From positions 22,916 through 86,915 of the forward strand of contig JAALLE010000003.1 in assembly GCA_011087605.1 (NCBI GenBank): 64,000 nt of DNA. The letters are read 5' to 3'. This DNA comes from Hyphomicrobiales bacterium (GTDB taxonomy: Bacteria; Pseudomonadota; Alphaproteobacteria; Rhizobiales; Rhizobiaceae). The translations under genes and the position numbers were made by a program. A model generated the notes under the pieces. The model had not been told where the DNA came from. It saw only the letters and a list, made by a program, of their open reading frames with translations, and ran no database searches. Positions within the stretch are counted from its first letter, which is position 1. The number at the start of each line of letters is the position of its first letter. Shown here piece after piece: positions 9,528-18,244 of the stretch.

Positions 9528-9604
9528 CAGGTATTTAGCTTCACGCGCAATTAAAAGGGGCAACTAAACAGGCCCCGGTGATCTATGTGTGAACTTGGAA
9601 AAGC

Positions 9605-9826
9605 TTAGGCGAGAATTTTCGCCAGGATCATCAAGACGATGAAAGCCAGAGTTCCACCAACCAGTCCGCCGCCCATGAAAAACCCGACTGCCATGGCCAG
9701 CAAAAGTGCCACGTTAAACAAAATGCCCCATTTGGTGAGGAGCAGGAACATCGAATAGGTCTGTTCATGCTGAGGGTAGTCCATCGGAGCGCCCTCTTCA
9801 TTTAGTTCATATGTTTGATCAGCCAT
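9605..9826 (-). CDS. aa3-type cytochrome c oxidase subunit IV
   Basis: The 73-residue protein begins MADQTYELNEEGAPMDYPQH and carries two hydrophobic segments (about residues 29-48 and 52-72). This matches the small bacterial aa3-type cytochrome oxidase subunit IV family of alphaproteobacteria, a membrane peptide bound to the oxidase. It is encoded alone, as is usual for this subunit. No other oxidase gene is in the window. Confidence 0.85.
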   Translation of the reverse strand: MADQTYELNEEGAPMDYPQHEQTYSMFLLLTKWGILFNVALLLAMAVGFFMGGGLVGGTLAFIVLMILAKILA

Positions 9827-9943
9827 TAGTTTCGCTCTTTATTGGTGGGGCGTAAGCCATAAATCCTTACCAGACAAATAGACCAACGCGGTGTGTTTGG
9901 GCAAGACAATGCTGTAAATATTGTCTCACTTAAGGGTGAATTA

Positions 9944-10339
9944 TCACGATCTTTTCAAATTGAACGGTGAACCAACCGTTGGCACGCAATACATCGTGTC
10001 GTCAGTCAGTCGGTCACACTTTGCCTTCACTGCGGTATTGGTTGCTGCCCCAACAAATTCCAGGTCGATGACCTTCTCGGAAACAATCACGTATTTTCCA
10101 ATCGCCAGTTGTTTGTCGCCACTCGGTGATCGCGAAATGAATTTACCGCCCTTGAAATCTGCTTCATATACGCCCTTTGCAGCTTCGTCGGTCGGAAGCC
10201 AGGTGCCGTTGAGCACGGCGCTGGGGTTAGGAGTTAAAGACCCTTCGATACCGGTCCTGGAACTCCCCGAATTTGTCTGACACGCTGTCAGCAGGGCGAT
10301 TGAAGTCATACAAACTAAGATCAGTTGAATGTGGCGCAT
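9944..10339 (-). CDS. Omp10-like outer-membrane lipoprotein
   Basis: A 131-residue protein with a lipoprotein signal peptide ending LLTAC (Cys at residue 20). The mature part has GIEGSL, a GTW segment, then AIGKYVIVSEKVIDLEF and paired cysteines in KAKC and MYCVPTVGSPFNLKR. This pattern resembles the Brucella Omp10 lipoprotein family as I remember it, about the same length with a beta-rich fold of the Inh/AprI kind. Function is unknown beyond surface exposure in Brucella. It is monocistronic. Confidence 0.7.
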   Translation of the reverse strand: MRHIQLILVCMTSIALLTACQTNSGSSRTGIEGSLTPNPSAVLNGTWLPTDEAAKGVYEADFKGGKFISRSPSGDKQLAIGKYVIVSEKVIDLEFVGAATNTAVKAKCDRLTDDTMYCVPTVGSPFNLKRS

Positions 10340-10432
10340 GTTAACACTCCGGGTCTGCTTTGCCGTTCTGGACGGTAATCTAGCTTATACTATGGCTTGA
10401 TCTGATTAAAACTATAGTAAAATTGAACAAAC

Positions 10433-12286
10433 TTAGTCCACATCAATCGCTTCTAATTCGTCAATCAGGCCCTCTATCACCGACAATCCTTTCGTCCAGA
10501 AAGCCGGGGCACTGGCATCCAGACCGAATGGTGCCAGCAACTCAGAGTGGTGCTTCGATCCGCCAGCTTTTAGCATGTCAAAATATTTTTCCTGAAACCC
10601 GGCTTCCGAATTTTGATAAACTGAGTACAGGGAATTCACCAGGCAATCACCAAATGCGTAGGCATAGACGTAAAACGGTGAGTGGATGAAATGGGGAATA
10701 TACGTCCAGAATGTTTCATACCCCGGGCCAAGCCGAACAGCCGGTCCAAGGCTGGATTCCTGCACCGACATCCAGCAGTCGCAGATCTGTTGGCTGGTTA
10801 GTTCTCCGTTGCGTCGTTCTTCGTGGACTTTGCGTTCAAAAAGATAAAAGGCAATTTGACGCACCACTGTGTTGATCATGTCTTCCACTTTAGCTGCCAG
10901 CATGGCTTTGCGTTCTTGCGCCGAAGCCGCTTGGTCAAGCAGCGAGCGAAATGTCAGCATTTCACCAAACACGCTGGCCGTCTCAGCAAGGGTCAATGGT
11001 GTGGATGCCATGAGCGGTCCCTGGCCACCGGCCAGCACCTGATGCACCCCGTGGCCAAGTTCATGGGCCAGCGTCATGACATCGCGAGGTTTGCCCTGAT
11101 AGTTCAGCAGGATGTAAGGATGGGCCGACGGCACAGTGGGATGGGCAAATGCGCCGGGGGATTTGCCCGGGCGGACTGGTGCATCGATCCAGTTCTTATC
11201 GAAGAATTCTGTTGCAATGTCGGCCATGGAGGGGGCAAACCCCTGATAAGCCTGCAGGACAGTCTGCCTTGCTTCGTCCCATTGGATGACTCGTTGAGGC
11301 CCCTCCGGCAGCGGCGCGTTGCGGTCCCAATGATTGAGCACGTCCATGCCCATCCATTTGGCCTTCATCTTGTAATAACGGTGGGATATTCGTGGAAAAG
11401 CATCTTCGACCGCAGCAACCAGAGCATCAACAACCGGTGGCTCAACGCGATTTGCCAGGTGGCGGGATTCAGCGACGTCTTCGAAACCGCGCCAGTTGTC
11501 GCTGATCTGTTTGTCCTTGGCCAGTGTGTTAGTGATCAGGGTAAAAAGTCGAATATTTTCCGAGAACGTAGTGGCCAGCGCCTCGGAGGCTGATTTGCGC
11601 ACCTCGCCCGACTTGTCCTGAAGGCGATTTAGCACGAGTTCTATCGCCAGCGGCTCTTCTTCGCCATCGATATTGAACCGCAGATCCGACATTGTCTCAT
11701 CAAACAGGCGATTGAATGCGGAGGCGCTGGTGGAAGATTTTTCCAGAAACAGTCGCTCGAGCTGGTCTTCCAACTGGTAGGGTTTGTCGAGCCGCAAATC
11801 CGTTAGCCAGGGTTGGTAATAAGCCAGTTCCTGGCTTGCAGAAATCGCCTTTTTTATTGCCGAATCTGTCAATTGATTGAGTTCCAGCGTGAAAAACAGA
11901 AGATGGCTGCCAGCAACCGTCAGCCGCTCCTGCACGTCGCCGTAAAACTTGCCATTTGCCGGATCAGCGGAATCGCCTGCATAAATCAAACCGGCATAGG
12001 AAATAATCCGGCCAAGTTCTTCCTCCAGTACTTCATAATCTGAAATCGATTTTGCCAGTTCATCGCCACCATCAGACAGCAGGCCGGCCAGTTTGCCCTT
12101 GTAGCGGGTTTCAAACTGTTGAGCCTTTTCGACCGCACTGTCGAAGTCTTGTTGAAACGCTTGCGAAGACTTGCCCGGATACAGATCGTTGAGATTCCAT
12201 TCTGGCAGCGAACCAAATTCCGATTGAACCGCGCCTGTCGTTCCGGCCACAGCAGATTTTACTGCAGATTGAGTTGGGCAATACAT
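10433..12286 (-). CDS. pepF: M3-family oligoendopeptidase F
   Basis: The product, 617 residues from the ATG at 12286, is a zinc metallopeptidase of family M3. The HELGH zinc motif lies near residue 407 (LAHELGHGVHQ), and the downstream LAETASVFGEM segment supplies the third ligand. It matches PepF/M3 oligoendopeptidases, which cut oligopeptides in the cytoplasm. A strong AAGGAAA ribosome site precedes 12286; the longer frame to 12355 lacks one. It is flanked by unrelated genes and seems monocistronic. Confidence 0.9.
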   Translation of the reverse strand: MYCPTQSAVKSAVAGTTGAVQSEFGSLPEWNLNDLYPGKSSQAFQQDFDSAVEKAQQFETRYKGKLAGLLSDGGDELAKSISDYEVLEEELGRIISYAGLIYAGDSADPANGKFYGDVQERLTVAGSHLLFFTLELNQLTDSAIKKAISASQELAYYQPWLTDLRLDKPYQLEDQLERLFLEKSSTSASAFNRLFDETMSDLRFNIDGEEEPLAIELVLNRLQDKSGEVRKSASEALATTFSENIRLFTLITNTLAKDKQISDNWRGFEDVAESRHLANRVEPPVVDALVAAVEDAFPRISHRYYKMKAKWMGMDVLNHWDRNAPLPEGPQRVIQWDEARQTVLQAYQGFAPSMADIATEFFDKNWIDAPVRPGKSPGAFAHPTVPSAHPYILLNYQGKPRDVMTLAHELGHGVHQVLAGGQGPLMASTPLTLAETASVFGEMLTFRSLLDQAASAQERKAMLAAKVEDMINTVVRQIAFYLFERKVHEERRNGELTSQQICDCWMSVQESSLGPAVRLGPGYETFWTYIPHFIHSPFYVYAYAFGDCLVNSLYSVYQNSEAGFQEKYFDMLKAGGSKHHSELLAPFGLDASAPAFWTKGLSVIEGLIDELEAIDVD

Positions 12287-12454
12287 GATTATTTCCTTGC
12301 CGTATCGGACATTGGTTGAAGCATTGAAATTGGTCCTAGCATTGTCGAATGCCACACCGTTAACGAATTATTAGTCGTCACCATTAAGCCACCATTCAGC
12401 GGGTTGTGCCATTTTGAGATCAGAAGATTTTGGAAGCCGGGGTCGCCAGACAAG

Positions 12455-13969
12455 ATGAATCAGACAATTCTAATCGTGGATGATGATCCGGTACAACGCC
12501 GGATTTTGGAAAATTCCGTCAATAAGATGGGATATCGGGCTATTACCAGCGAAGATGGTGAACAGGCGTTGGATGTACTGCAAAACGGCCAGGCTCCGGC
12601 AGTTGATCTGATCGTGCTGGATTTGGTAATGCCCGGCCTTGATGGCATGGGTGTGCTTGATGTGTTGAGCGACAAACAGATCGATATTCCGGTAATTGTC
12701 CAGACTTCAAAGGCAGGAATCGATACGGTTGTCAGCGCTGTGCGCGCCGGAGCCGTAGATTTTTGCGTCAAACCAGTGTCGATGGAGCGGTTGAAAATAT
12801 CTGTTCAGAACGCGCTGAAAGTCGGCGCAATGGAGCAGGTGGTCAAAAAGATCCGCAAGACGTCGCAGGGAACCTTCACTTTCGACGACATGATTGGTGC
12901 AAGTCCAGCCATGAAGAAAGCCAAACAACTGGGTTTGCGCGGAGCTGGGACCTCGATTCCGATCCTCATCGAAGGTGAATCCGGCGTCGGCAAAGAAGTA
13001 TTCGCCAAGGCCATTCAAGGAGCCAGCGAACGTCAGGGCAAACCGTTTGTGACAGTCAATTGCGGTGCATTACCTGAAAACCTGGCGGAAAGCATATTGT
13101 TTGGGCACGAAAAAGGAGCTTTCACCGGTGCGACCCAGTCGCATGTTGGCAAATTCAAGGAAGCCGATGGGGGGACGCTATTCCTGGATGAAGTCGGGGA
13201 ACTGACTCTGGAACTGCAGGTGAAACTGCTTCGGGCCATTCAGGAAGGGGAAATTGATCCGGTTGGCGCCAAGCGCCCGGTAAAAACCGATTTTCGTCTG
13301 ATTTCAGCAACCAATCGCGATATGGTGGAGCAGGTTAAGGAAGGGCATTTCAGAGAAGACCTGTATTATCGCCTGCACGTATTTCCGATAAATGTACCGG
13401 CTTTGCGTACTCGAAAATCCGATATCGCTGCGTTGGTCCAGCACTTTACCGCACGCATTTGTCTTGAAGAAGGTCGCCGCAATATTTCCGGCATTACCCA
13501 CGATGCGCTTGCAATGTTGGAGGCTTACGATTGGCCGGGCAATATCAGGCAGCTGGAGAACACGATTTTTCGAGCCGTTGTTTTGTGCGACACACAACAA
13601 TTGACGGTGGACGAGTTCCCGCAGGTCGCAATGGCCATGGGGATGGAATTTGGCAACGGCTCAGGCGACTCAAAAGTCGTGGATTTGCCGTCCCATTCCC
13701 CGATGAGCGCGGTAGGGAACATTGCCGAACCAAATGTTGATCAATTGGATAGCGATCTGCTGTCGCTTCTCGACGGTGACGGCGATGTGCGGACGCTTGA
13801 GGACGTCGAAGCCGATATGATCCGATTTGCAATTGATCACCATGGAGGCCGAATGACGCGTGTTGCCCGCAGTCTGGCGATCGGCCGGTCGACGCTCTAT
13901 CGCAAGCTGAAAGAGCTGGGTATCGATGCAAATGAACCACGCGAAGCTTCAAAGGGTGCCGTTGCGTAA
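12455..13969 (+). CDS. sigma-54-dependent NtrC-type response regulator
   Basis: From the ATG at 12455 the protein is 504 residues. It has a receiver domain with the DDD acidic pocket at 9-11, phosphoacceptor Asp56 (LDLVMP) and Lys106 (VKP). The AAA+ domain has GESGVGKE at 174-181, GAFTGA at 221-226, which contacts sigma-54, and Walker B TLFLDEVGE near 241. A Fis-type helix-turn-helix lies at the C-terminus (RVARSLAIGRSTLYRKLK). It activates sigma-54 promoters after phosphorylation. No sensor kinase is adjacent, so the signal is unknown. An in-frame upstream start (12404) would precede the receiver by 17 residues. Confidence 0.9.
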   Translation: MNQTILIVDDDPVQRRILENSVNKMGYRAITSEDGEQALDVLQNGQAPAVDLIVLDLVMPGLDGMGVLDVLSDKQIDIPVIVQTSKAGIDTVVSAVRAGAVDFCVKPVSMERLKISVQNALKVGAMEQVVKKIRKTSQGTFTFDDMIGASPAMKKAKQLGLRGAGTSIPILIEGESGVGKEVFAKAIQGASERQGKPFVTVNCGALPENLAESILFGHEKGAFTGATQSHVGKFKEADGGTLFLDEVGELTLELQVKLLRAIQEGEIDPVGAKRPVKTDFRLISATNRDMVEQVKEGHFREDLYYRLHVFPINVPALRTRKSDIAALVQHFTARICLEEGRRNISGITHDALAMLEAYDWPGNIRQLENTIFRAVVLCDTQQLTVDEFPQVAMAMGMEFGNGSGDSKVVDLPSHSPMSAVGNIAEPNVDQLDSDLLSLLDGDGDVRTLEDVEADMIRFAIDHHGGRMTRVARSLAIGRSTLYRKLKELGIDANEPREASKGAVA

Positions 13970-14213
13970 GGTAATTTTCCTATATTTCCCCGTTGGTTAA
14001 GTATATACAGTACCTGATGGAACAATTCTGACCGCGTCTTTTCATCTGCGGTTGAAACGCTATATTAACCATGAATTGGGCAGTATGGCGCGCGCCATTA
14101 ATTCACCGCAATTGGTTGGCAAGTTTTGCGCCATGATGCGGCAGTAATTTGGTGGCTACAAAGCGGATCAGATTTTGACCGTTGCATTGTATTGAAGGCA
14201 CGATTAATCCGCG

Positions 14214-16172
14214 ATGAATTCGGCAGAGATTCAGCACCAAAATGGCCCGACATTGCCAGTTAGCGCAATGGCGTTGAAGCGCGCCGTTTTTTGGTATTTT
14301 GCAGTATTCAACTTCGTCCTGGTCTCGTTTTTGGCTGTGTCATCTTCGTCGTCATGGTCTTCGGCCAATGCCGAAACCAGAACCTTGAAGATGTATTTTA
14401 CCCATACCCGGGAAAGTGTGACCTTCACCTTTAAGAAAAACGGCAGATACGTCCCCAGCGGATTGAAAAAGGCCAACCGGTTTTTGCGTGACTGGCGCCG
14501 TAAGGAGCCGACCAAAATGGACCCGGCATTGTTGGATCTGGTTTGGGAAGTTTATCAAAAGAGTGGTTCTCGCAAACCAATCAAGGTAATTTCGGGATAC
14601 AGATCACCACGCACCAATAACATGCTGCGTAGGCGTGGCAGGAAAGTCGCCAAGAAAAGCCAGCATACCCGTGGCAAGGCGTTGGACTTTTTCCTGCAGG
14701 ACGTCAGCGTGGCCAAGCTCAGGTCGCTCGGTTTGAAGGCGCATCGCGGGGGAGTTGGCTATTATGCGGGTTCGTTCGTTCATTTGGATACCGGCAGTGT
14801 GCGTCACTGGCCGCGGATGAGCCATTCGCAATTGTCGCGGGTTTTTCCCAAAGGCAAAACCATTCACGTTCCCTCCAACGGCAAGCCGCTTAAAGGTTAC
14901 CGGGTTGCCAGGGCAAATCTCAAAAGAGGGCTTAACGCGGACGGATCGAAGCGCACGACTAAGGTTCGCAAGACACTTCTTGCCAGTCTGTTTAACAACC
15001 GGGCCAGCAGTGCTGACGAGGATGAGGGCGGCGCAGCCGTCCGCCGCCGTGCGGAGAAGCGACCAAAACTGACAAAGCCTGTCAAAGCTGCTTCCTTGCA
15101 GCGCAAACGCCCTAAGCCTAAAGGGCCAGACCCATTCTCGCTGGAGAATAAAGCGGTTGGCAAACAGCCGAAAGAAGATCAGACCGTTCAGGCGCAGCTC
15201 GATCTGGGGCGCATAGCTGTGCCGCGTCAGCGTCCTCGTCAATCTCCTGTAGCCGATTCTGCCGTGATACTGGCGGCCGCCGCACCGTCCACCCCAGAGA
15301 CCGTTGAAGCTCCAACGCAATTGGCGTTGGCCGCTCCTGCTGCAATACCAGATACACTACGACCATCCGTTGAAATTCCACAGGCTTCGCCGTCGCCGTC
15401 GTCGTCGCCATCATCGTCGCCTTTGCCGCCGCAGTTGGTTGGCTCTACTGAGGCTCAGCCAGAGGTGGATGCACTGAAATCCAGAATTGAAACTGCATTG
15501 GCGCGCGGTAGAATACAGACGCCTGCGGAAACCGCTGCGGAACTGCAGAGCAACAGCAAGCTTGCTGCTGCGATGAAGTATATTCCGGTGCCGAGCAAAC
15601 CGGCCGATAATCCAGGCAGCCGATCAGTTGAGCAGCCCCAGGTAACCCGTCTGGCTCTTGCTGCAATTCCCCAATCTGCGCCCCGCAACGTAAATTTTCT
15701 GGTTGCGCCTAACCCGCCGAAGAGCCGTCCCAAGCCGGTGGTAGATAGTTCAAGATTTGAAACTGAAACGCCAGTTGACCCAACGGCCCCATCGTCGCGC
15801 CCGACGCTCAGCGAAGATCTTATCGCTGCTTCTGCAAACCGGTTGCGGGTCCCCTTGCCATCGATAAATCCAATCCGTAACGATCAGCCAGCAGTAATTG
15901 CCAGCAGTGGCGATACAACTGCTAGTGATGAAGCTTATGCCTTGAGACTTGGCGATCTGGATGGTGGCTCAGTCAAAAAATGGGCAGTGTCTCTATCTAC
16001 CCGAGTCGGGCCTGGAGCTGTCTTGACGGCTCCTAATTACCGTCAGAGCACCCAACAGATTGTTCCTAAGCGGGTATTTTCTGCAGGATTTGCCGCGGCG
16101 CGATTTGCACTCAGAGCAGATCGTTTCAGTGGCCGGGCATTGACCCGAGTAGCTTTTGCAAAGTTCGACTGA
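14214..16172 (+). CDS. DUF882/peptidase M15-like envelope protein with a long low-complexity tail
   Basis: The 652-residue protein has a hydrophobic segment at about residues 22-50. A DUF882/YcbK-type domain related to M15A peptidases follows at about 58-215, with YRSPRTNN, SQHTRGKALDF and FVHLDTGSVRHWPR, which supply the His/Asp zinc ligands. The remaining 430 residues are rich in Pro, Ser, Ala, Arg and Lys, including an SPSPSSSPSSS run, and look disordered. M15A relatives cleave or bind peptidoglycan, so a cell-wall role in the periplasm is likely. It follows the NtrC-type gene after 244 bases with no obvious terminator. Confidence 0.75.
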   Translation: MNSAEIQHQNGPTLPVSAMALKRAVFWYFAVFNFVLVSFLAVSSSSSWSSANAETRTLKMYFTHTRESVTFTFKKNGRYVPSGLKKANRFLRDWRRKEPTKMDPALLDLVWEVYQKSGSRKPIKVISGYRSPRTNNMLRRRGRKVAKKSQHTRGKALDFFLQDVSVAKLRSLGLKAHRGGVGYYAGSFVHLDTGSVRHWPRMSHSQLSRVFPKGKTIHVPSNGKPLKGYRVARANLKRGLNADGSKRTTKVRKTLLASLFNNRASSADEDEGGAAVRRRAEKRPKLTKPVKAASLQRKRPKPKGPDPFSLENKAVGKQPKEDQTVQAQLDLGRIAVPRQRPRQSPVADSAVILAAAAPSTPETVEAPTQLALAAPAAIPDTLRPSVEIPQASPSPSSSPSSSPLPPQLVGSTEAQPEVDALKSRIETALARGRIQTPAETAAELQSNSKLAAAMKYIPVPSKPADNPGSRSVEQPQVTRLALAAIPQSAPRNVNFLVAPNPPKSRPKPVVDSSRFETETPVDPTAPSSRPTLSEDLIAASANRLRVPLPSINPIRNDQPAVIASSGDTTASDEAYALRLGDLDGGSVKKWAVSLSTRVGPGAVLTAPNYRQSTQQIVPKRVFSAGFAAARFALRADRFSGRALTRVAFAKFD

Positions 16173-16239
16173 ACCCAAGAGCTCAATTCTCGAATTAATA
16201 TGAAATGACTCTCAGAAGAATTTGACGCCGTGGACGGTT

Positions 16240-16809
16240 TTAGTCTTGGAAACGGCGGTCAAATGCTGTCTCCAGCAGGGCATGTTGGGATGCAACATGG
16301 TTGGCTGCAGGCGGTTCATTGGTGGACGTGTTACTTTCGCCATCACCATCGCCACTGCTGACGCTTCCATAAATTTCTGCATCAAGTCGCTGGATACGCT
16401 GTTGCAAGGAAACAGAGCGTTCGACCAGATCGACAAATTCTGGCGGTAAGTCGTCCCAGCCAGCGCCGCCAATATGGGTATTCAACTGGTGAAGTTTGAT
16501 GTTCTTCTTTTCAGATATGACCTGTTCAGTGGTCATCTCGCCCTCTCCGACGGCGCGTTGCAAGAGTAACCAGGAGGCCAATTGCATCAGGCGTGTAGTC
16601 AGTCTCATTGATTCTGCGCCATAGACAGTAGCTGCGGTCTTTGGCAGGTGCCTGGCGGCTTCTCGGCCATCAGAATCCAGAAAACCGGCGGTTTCTTCAA
16701 CCAGATCCATGCCATAGGAAAACAAGTCACGGAACTTGCTCGAAGCGGCAAAGTGATCGGCCAGACGCACTGGTGTAACACTGGTTTTAGAGCCGTGTTC
16801 TTTATCCAT
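16240..16809 (-). CDS. rcdA: RcdA-like protein (DUF1465)
   Basis: The protein, about 189 residues from ATG 16809 (195 if a TTG at 16827 is used), shows the DUF1465 pattern: LADHFAASSKFRDLFSYGMDL, VEETAGFLDSDGR, then MRLTTRLMQLASWLLLQRAV and LPPEFVDLVERSVSLQQRI. In Caulobacter this family is RcdA, an adaptor for ClpXP-mediated degradation of CtrA and other cell-cycle proteins. The ending is acidic and Ser/Asn-rich. Nearby trcR and a possible CtrA box make a cell-cycle setting plausible. Direct evidence for adaptor activity is lacking. Confidence 0.75.
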   Translation of the reverse strand: MDKEHGSKTSVTPVRLADHFAASSKFRDLFSYGMDLVEETAGFLDSDGREAARHLPKTAATVYGAESMRLTTRLMQLASWLLLQRAVGEGEMTTEQVISEKKNIKLHQLNTHIGGAGWDDLPPEFVDLVERSVSLQQRIQRLDAEIYGSVSSGDGDGESNTSTNEPPAANHVASQHALLETAFDRRFQD

Positions 16810-16889
16810 TCCCAATTCCACCGCCAAAGTACCCGGCCTTTCTAGAAGGGAAGGGCGACTTGGTAAAGGGCCGTTTTCTGGCGCTCAGA

Positions 16890-16915
16890 CAAAAAAAGAG
16901 CCGCATGCGGCTCTT
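16890..16915 (-). terminator. intrinsic terminator, minus strand
   Basis: A perfect 20-base palindrome (AAGAGCCGCATGCGGCTCTT, 16896-16915) is followed on the minus strand by seven T. It is a strong intrinsic terminator for leftward transcription. It lies about 130 bases past the DUF1192 stop codon and 75 bases before the rcdA start, so it ends either a long DUF1192 3' end or a separate small transcript. Confidence 0.75.
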
Positions 16916-17000
16916 GAAAGTTAACAGGGAGGCTCACTCAAGATTAGATAAATATAACTATCATCAAGTCTTGAGGACTACCGCTATTATTAACGCCCAT
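16890..17000 (-). ncRNA. candidate small RNA or 3' UTR between DUF1192 and rcdA
   Basis: About 110 bases on the minus strand lead into the terminator at 16890-16915 and hold no ORF. They contain a CCTCCC stretch near 16930 and a possible CtrA box just upstream (17006-17020). This layout could be an independently transcribed small RNA, or simply the 3' UTR of DUF1192. The sequence shows only the terminator and lack of coding capacity; the rest is inference. Confidence 0.25.
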
Positions 17001-17005
17001 AAAGC

Positions 17006-17020
17006 TTAACAAATGGTTAA
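17006..17020. promoter_or_regulatory. possible CtrA binding site
   Basis: TTAA-CAAATGG-TTAA fits the TTAA-N7-TTAA full site bound by the alphaproteobacterial cell-cycle regulator CtrA. A further TTAAC half site follows at 17026-17030. The DNA is AT-rich here, so chance occurrence is quite possible. The location between two cell-cycle-related genes raises the odds. Confidence 0.35.
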
Positions 17021-17047
17021 TTTGGTTAACTTTCGGGGTATTAAGTC

Positions 17048-17239
17048 TCATGACTTGAAAAACGAGTGTGCAGCATTCAGATCTTTTGACTTTTTAACTT
17101 TTTCATTTCTTAACCGTTCAATTTCGTCATTCAGCAAAGCTATCCGTTCATCCAGGTCTTCGACTGAAAAGGTCGACAGGTCGCAGCCCAAGGTGATTTC
17201 GTTACGGCTGGTGAACTGGGCTTCGTTTTCATCAAACAT
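17048..17239 (-). CDS. DUF1192 small protein
   Basis: A 63-residue product starts at ATG 17239 (MFDENEAQFTS) with GGAGG about 12 bases upstream; the longer in-frame extension to 17338 is unlikely. It shows the DUF1192 signature LSTFSVEDLDERIALLNDEI followed by a charged coiled-coil helix. The family is small, cytoplasmic and confined to alphaproteobacteria, with no known role. It is divergent from trcR, sharing a 228-base promoter region. Confidence 0.8.
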   Translation of the reverse strand: MFDENEAQFTSRNEITLGCDLSTFSVEDLDERIALLNDEIERLRNEKVKKSKDLNAAHSFFKS

Positions 17240-17467
17240 GATCTGACATCCTCCGGGGCTTCGACAAAGTCTGCGGGGACAATAGTGGAAGCACCGTAAG
17301 CTTGCCAGCTTTAGGGAACACAGCGTTTGCATTTTCACGGATTGAAGCGTATATGCAGCTCAATCCCGACAACGTGGCAGTTTCCACGGCTTATCCCCTA
17401 AACCGGATGAGCAGACGGGAAAGATTTGTATTTGATGTGTTTCGCATCCAACAAAGGAACCTGATTT

Positions 17468-18157
17468 ATGGCAACCAAACTCCTGATGCCCAAGGCGACA
17501 GCCGTATGGCTGGTAGATAATACGGCGCTGACTTTTGAACAGATCGGCGCGTTGTGCCATCTGCACACGCTCGAGGTGAAGTCGATTGCCGATGGTGATT
17601 CTGCACAAGGCATCAAGGGTCTTGATCCAATCCAGACGGGGCAGCTCAGCCGAGATCAGATCAAGGAGGCCGAGGCCGATCCGGACAAGCGCCTGACCTT
17701 GCTTGAGCCAAAGGTTGTGGTTCCAGAACTGAAGAAAAAGGGCCCGCGCTATACGCCTGTATCACGCCGTCAAGACCGCCCCAATGCCATTTTGTGGTTG
17801 GTACGCAGTCATCCCGAACTTCGCGACGCACAAATCATTCGCCTGGTTGGCACAACCAAATCGACGATTTCGGCTATTCGCGATCGCACCCACTGGAACT
17901 CAGCCAATTTGCAGCCACTTGATCCGGTTACATTGGGCATTTGCAGTCAGATCGATCTTGATTTTGAAGTTGCCAAAGCTGCCAAATATCTGCCGCAGGT
18001 GGAGGAAACTGCTGCGGAAGACGGTCTACTGCCAGCTTCAGAGACCCAGATCGTCGAACCAGAGGCTGACCCGCAAAAAGACGAACAGCTTGATGCGGAA
18101 AGCGTCTTTAAGAATTTCGGATCAATGGGGGAGAGCGCTGAAACAACCGAGAGTTAG
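17468..18157 (+). CDS. trcR: TrcR-type cell-cycle transcriptional regulator (DUF1013)
   Basis: The 229-residue protein starts MATKLLMPKATAVWLVDNT and carries the DUF1013 body with helix-turn-helix-like segments (LTFEQIGALCHLH; RDAQIIRLVGTTKSTISAIR). In Rickettsiales and Caulobacter relatives this family is annotated as TrcR, a regulator tied to the CtrA cell-cycle circuit. AAAGGAAC precedes the ATG by about 7 bases. It is followed by a hairpin at 18179-18200. The C-terminal 40 residues are acidic and probably disordered. Confidence 0.85.
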   Translation: MATKLLMPKATAVWLVDNTALTFEQIGALCHLHTLEVKSIADGDSAQGIKGLDPIQTGQLSRDQIKEAEADPDKRLTLLEPKVVVPELKKKGPRYTPVSRRQDRPNAILWLVRSHPELRDAQIIRLVGTTKSTISAIRDRTHWNSANLQPLDPVTLGICSQIDLDFEVAKAAKYLPQVEETAAEDGLLPASETQIVEPEADPQKDEQLDAESVFKNFGSMGESAETTES

Positions 18158-18178
18158 TTTCCGCTCCAATTTGGTTTT

Positions 18179-18200
18179 GGGGCAGATCAGAATCTGCCCC
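18179..18200. terminator. hairpin between convergent genes
   Basis: A 9-base stem (GGGGCAGAT / ATCTGCCCC) with a 4-base loop lies 22 bases after the trcR stop and before the convergent dehydrogenase. It lacks a clear T run on either strand, so termination efficiency is uncertain. Confidence 0.4.
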
Positions 18201-18244
18201 AATGGTGGTGCCATTGCTTCAAAAACTGACCTGACGGCCAGTCG

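Noticed and set aside
12404..12454. Upstream start for the NtrC-type regulator
   Set aside because: It would place 17 unsupported residues in front of the receiver domain, which normally starts within a few residues of the N-terminus.
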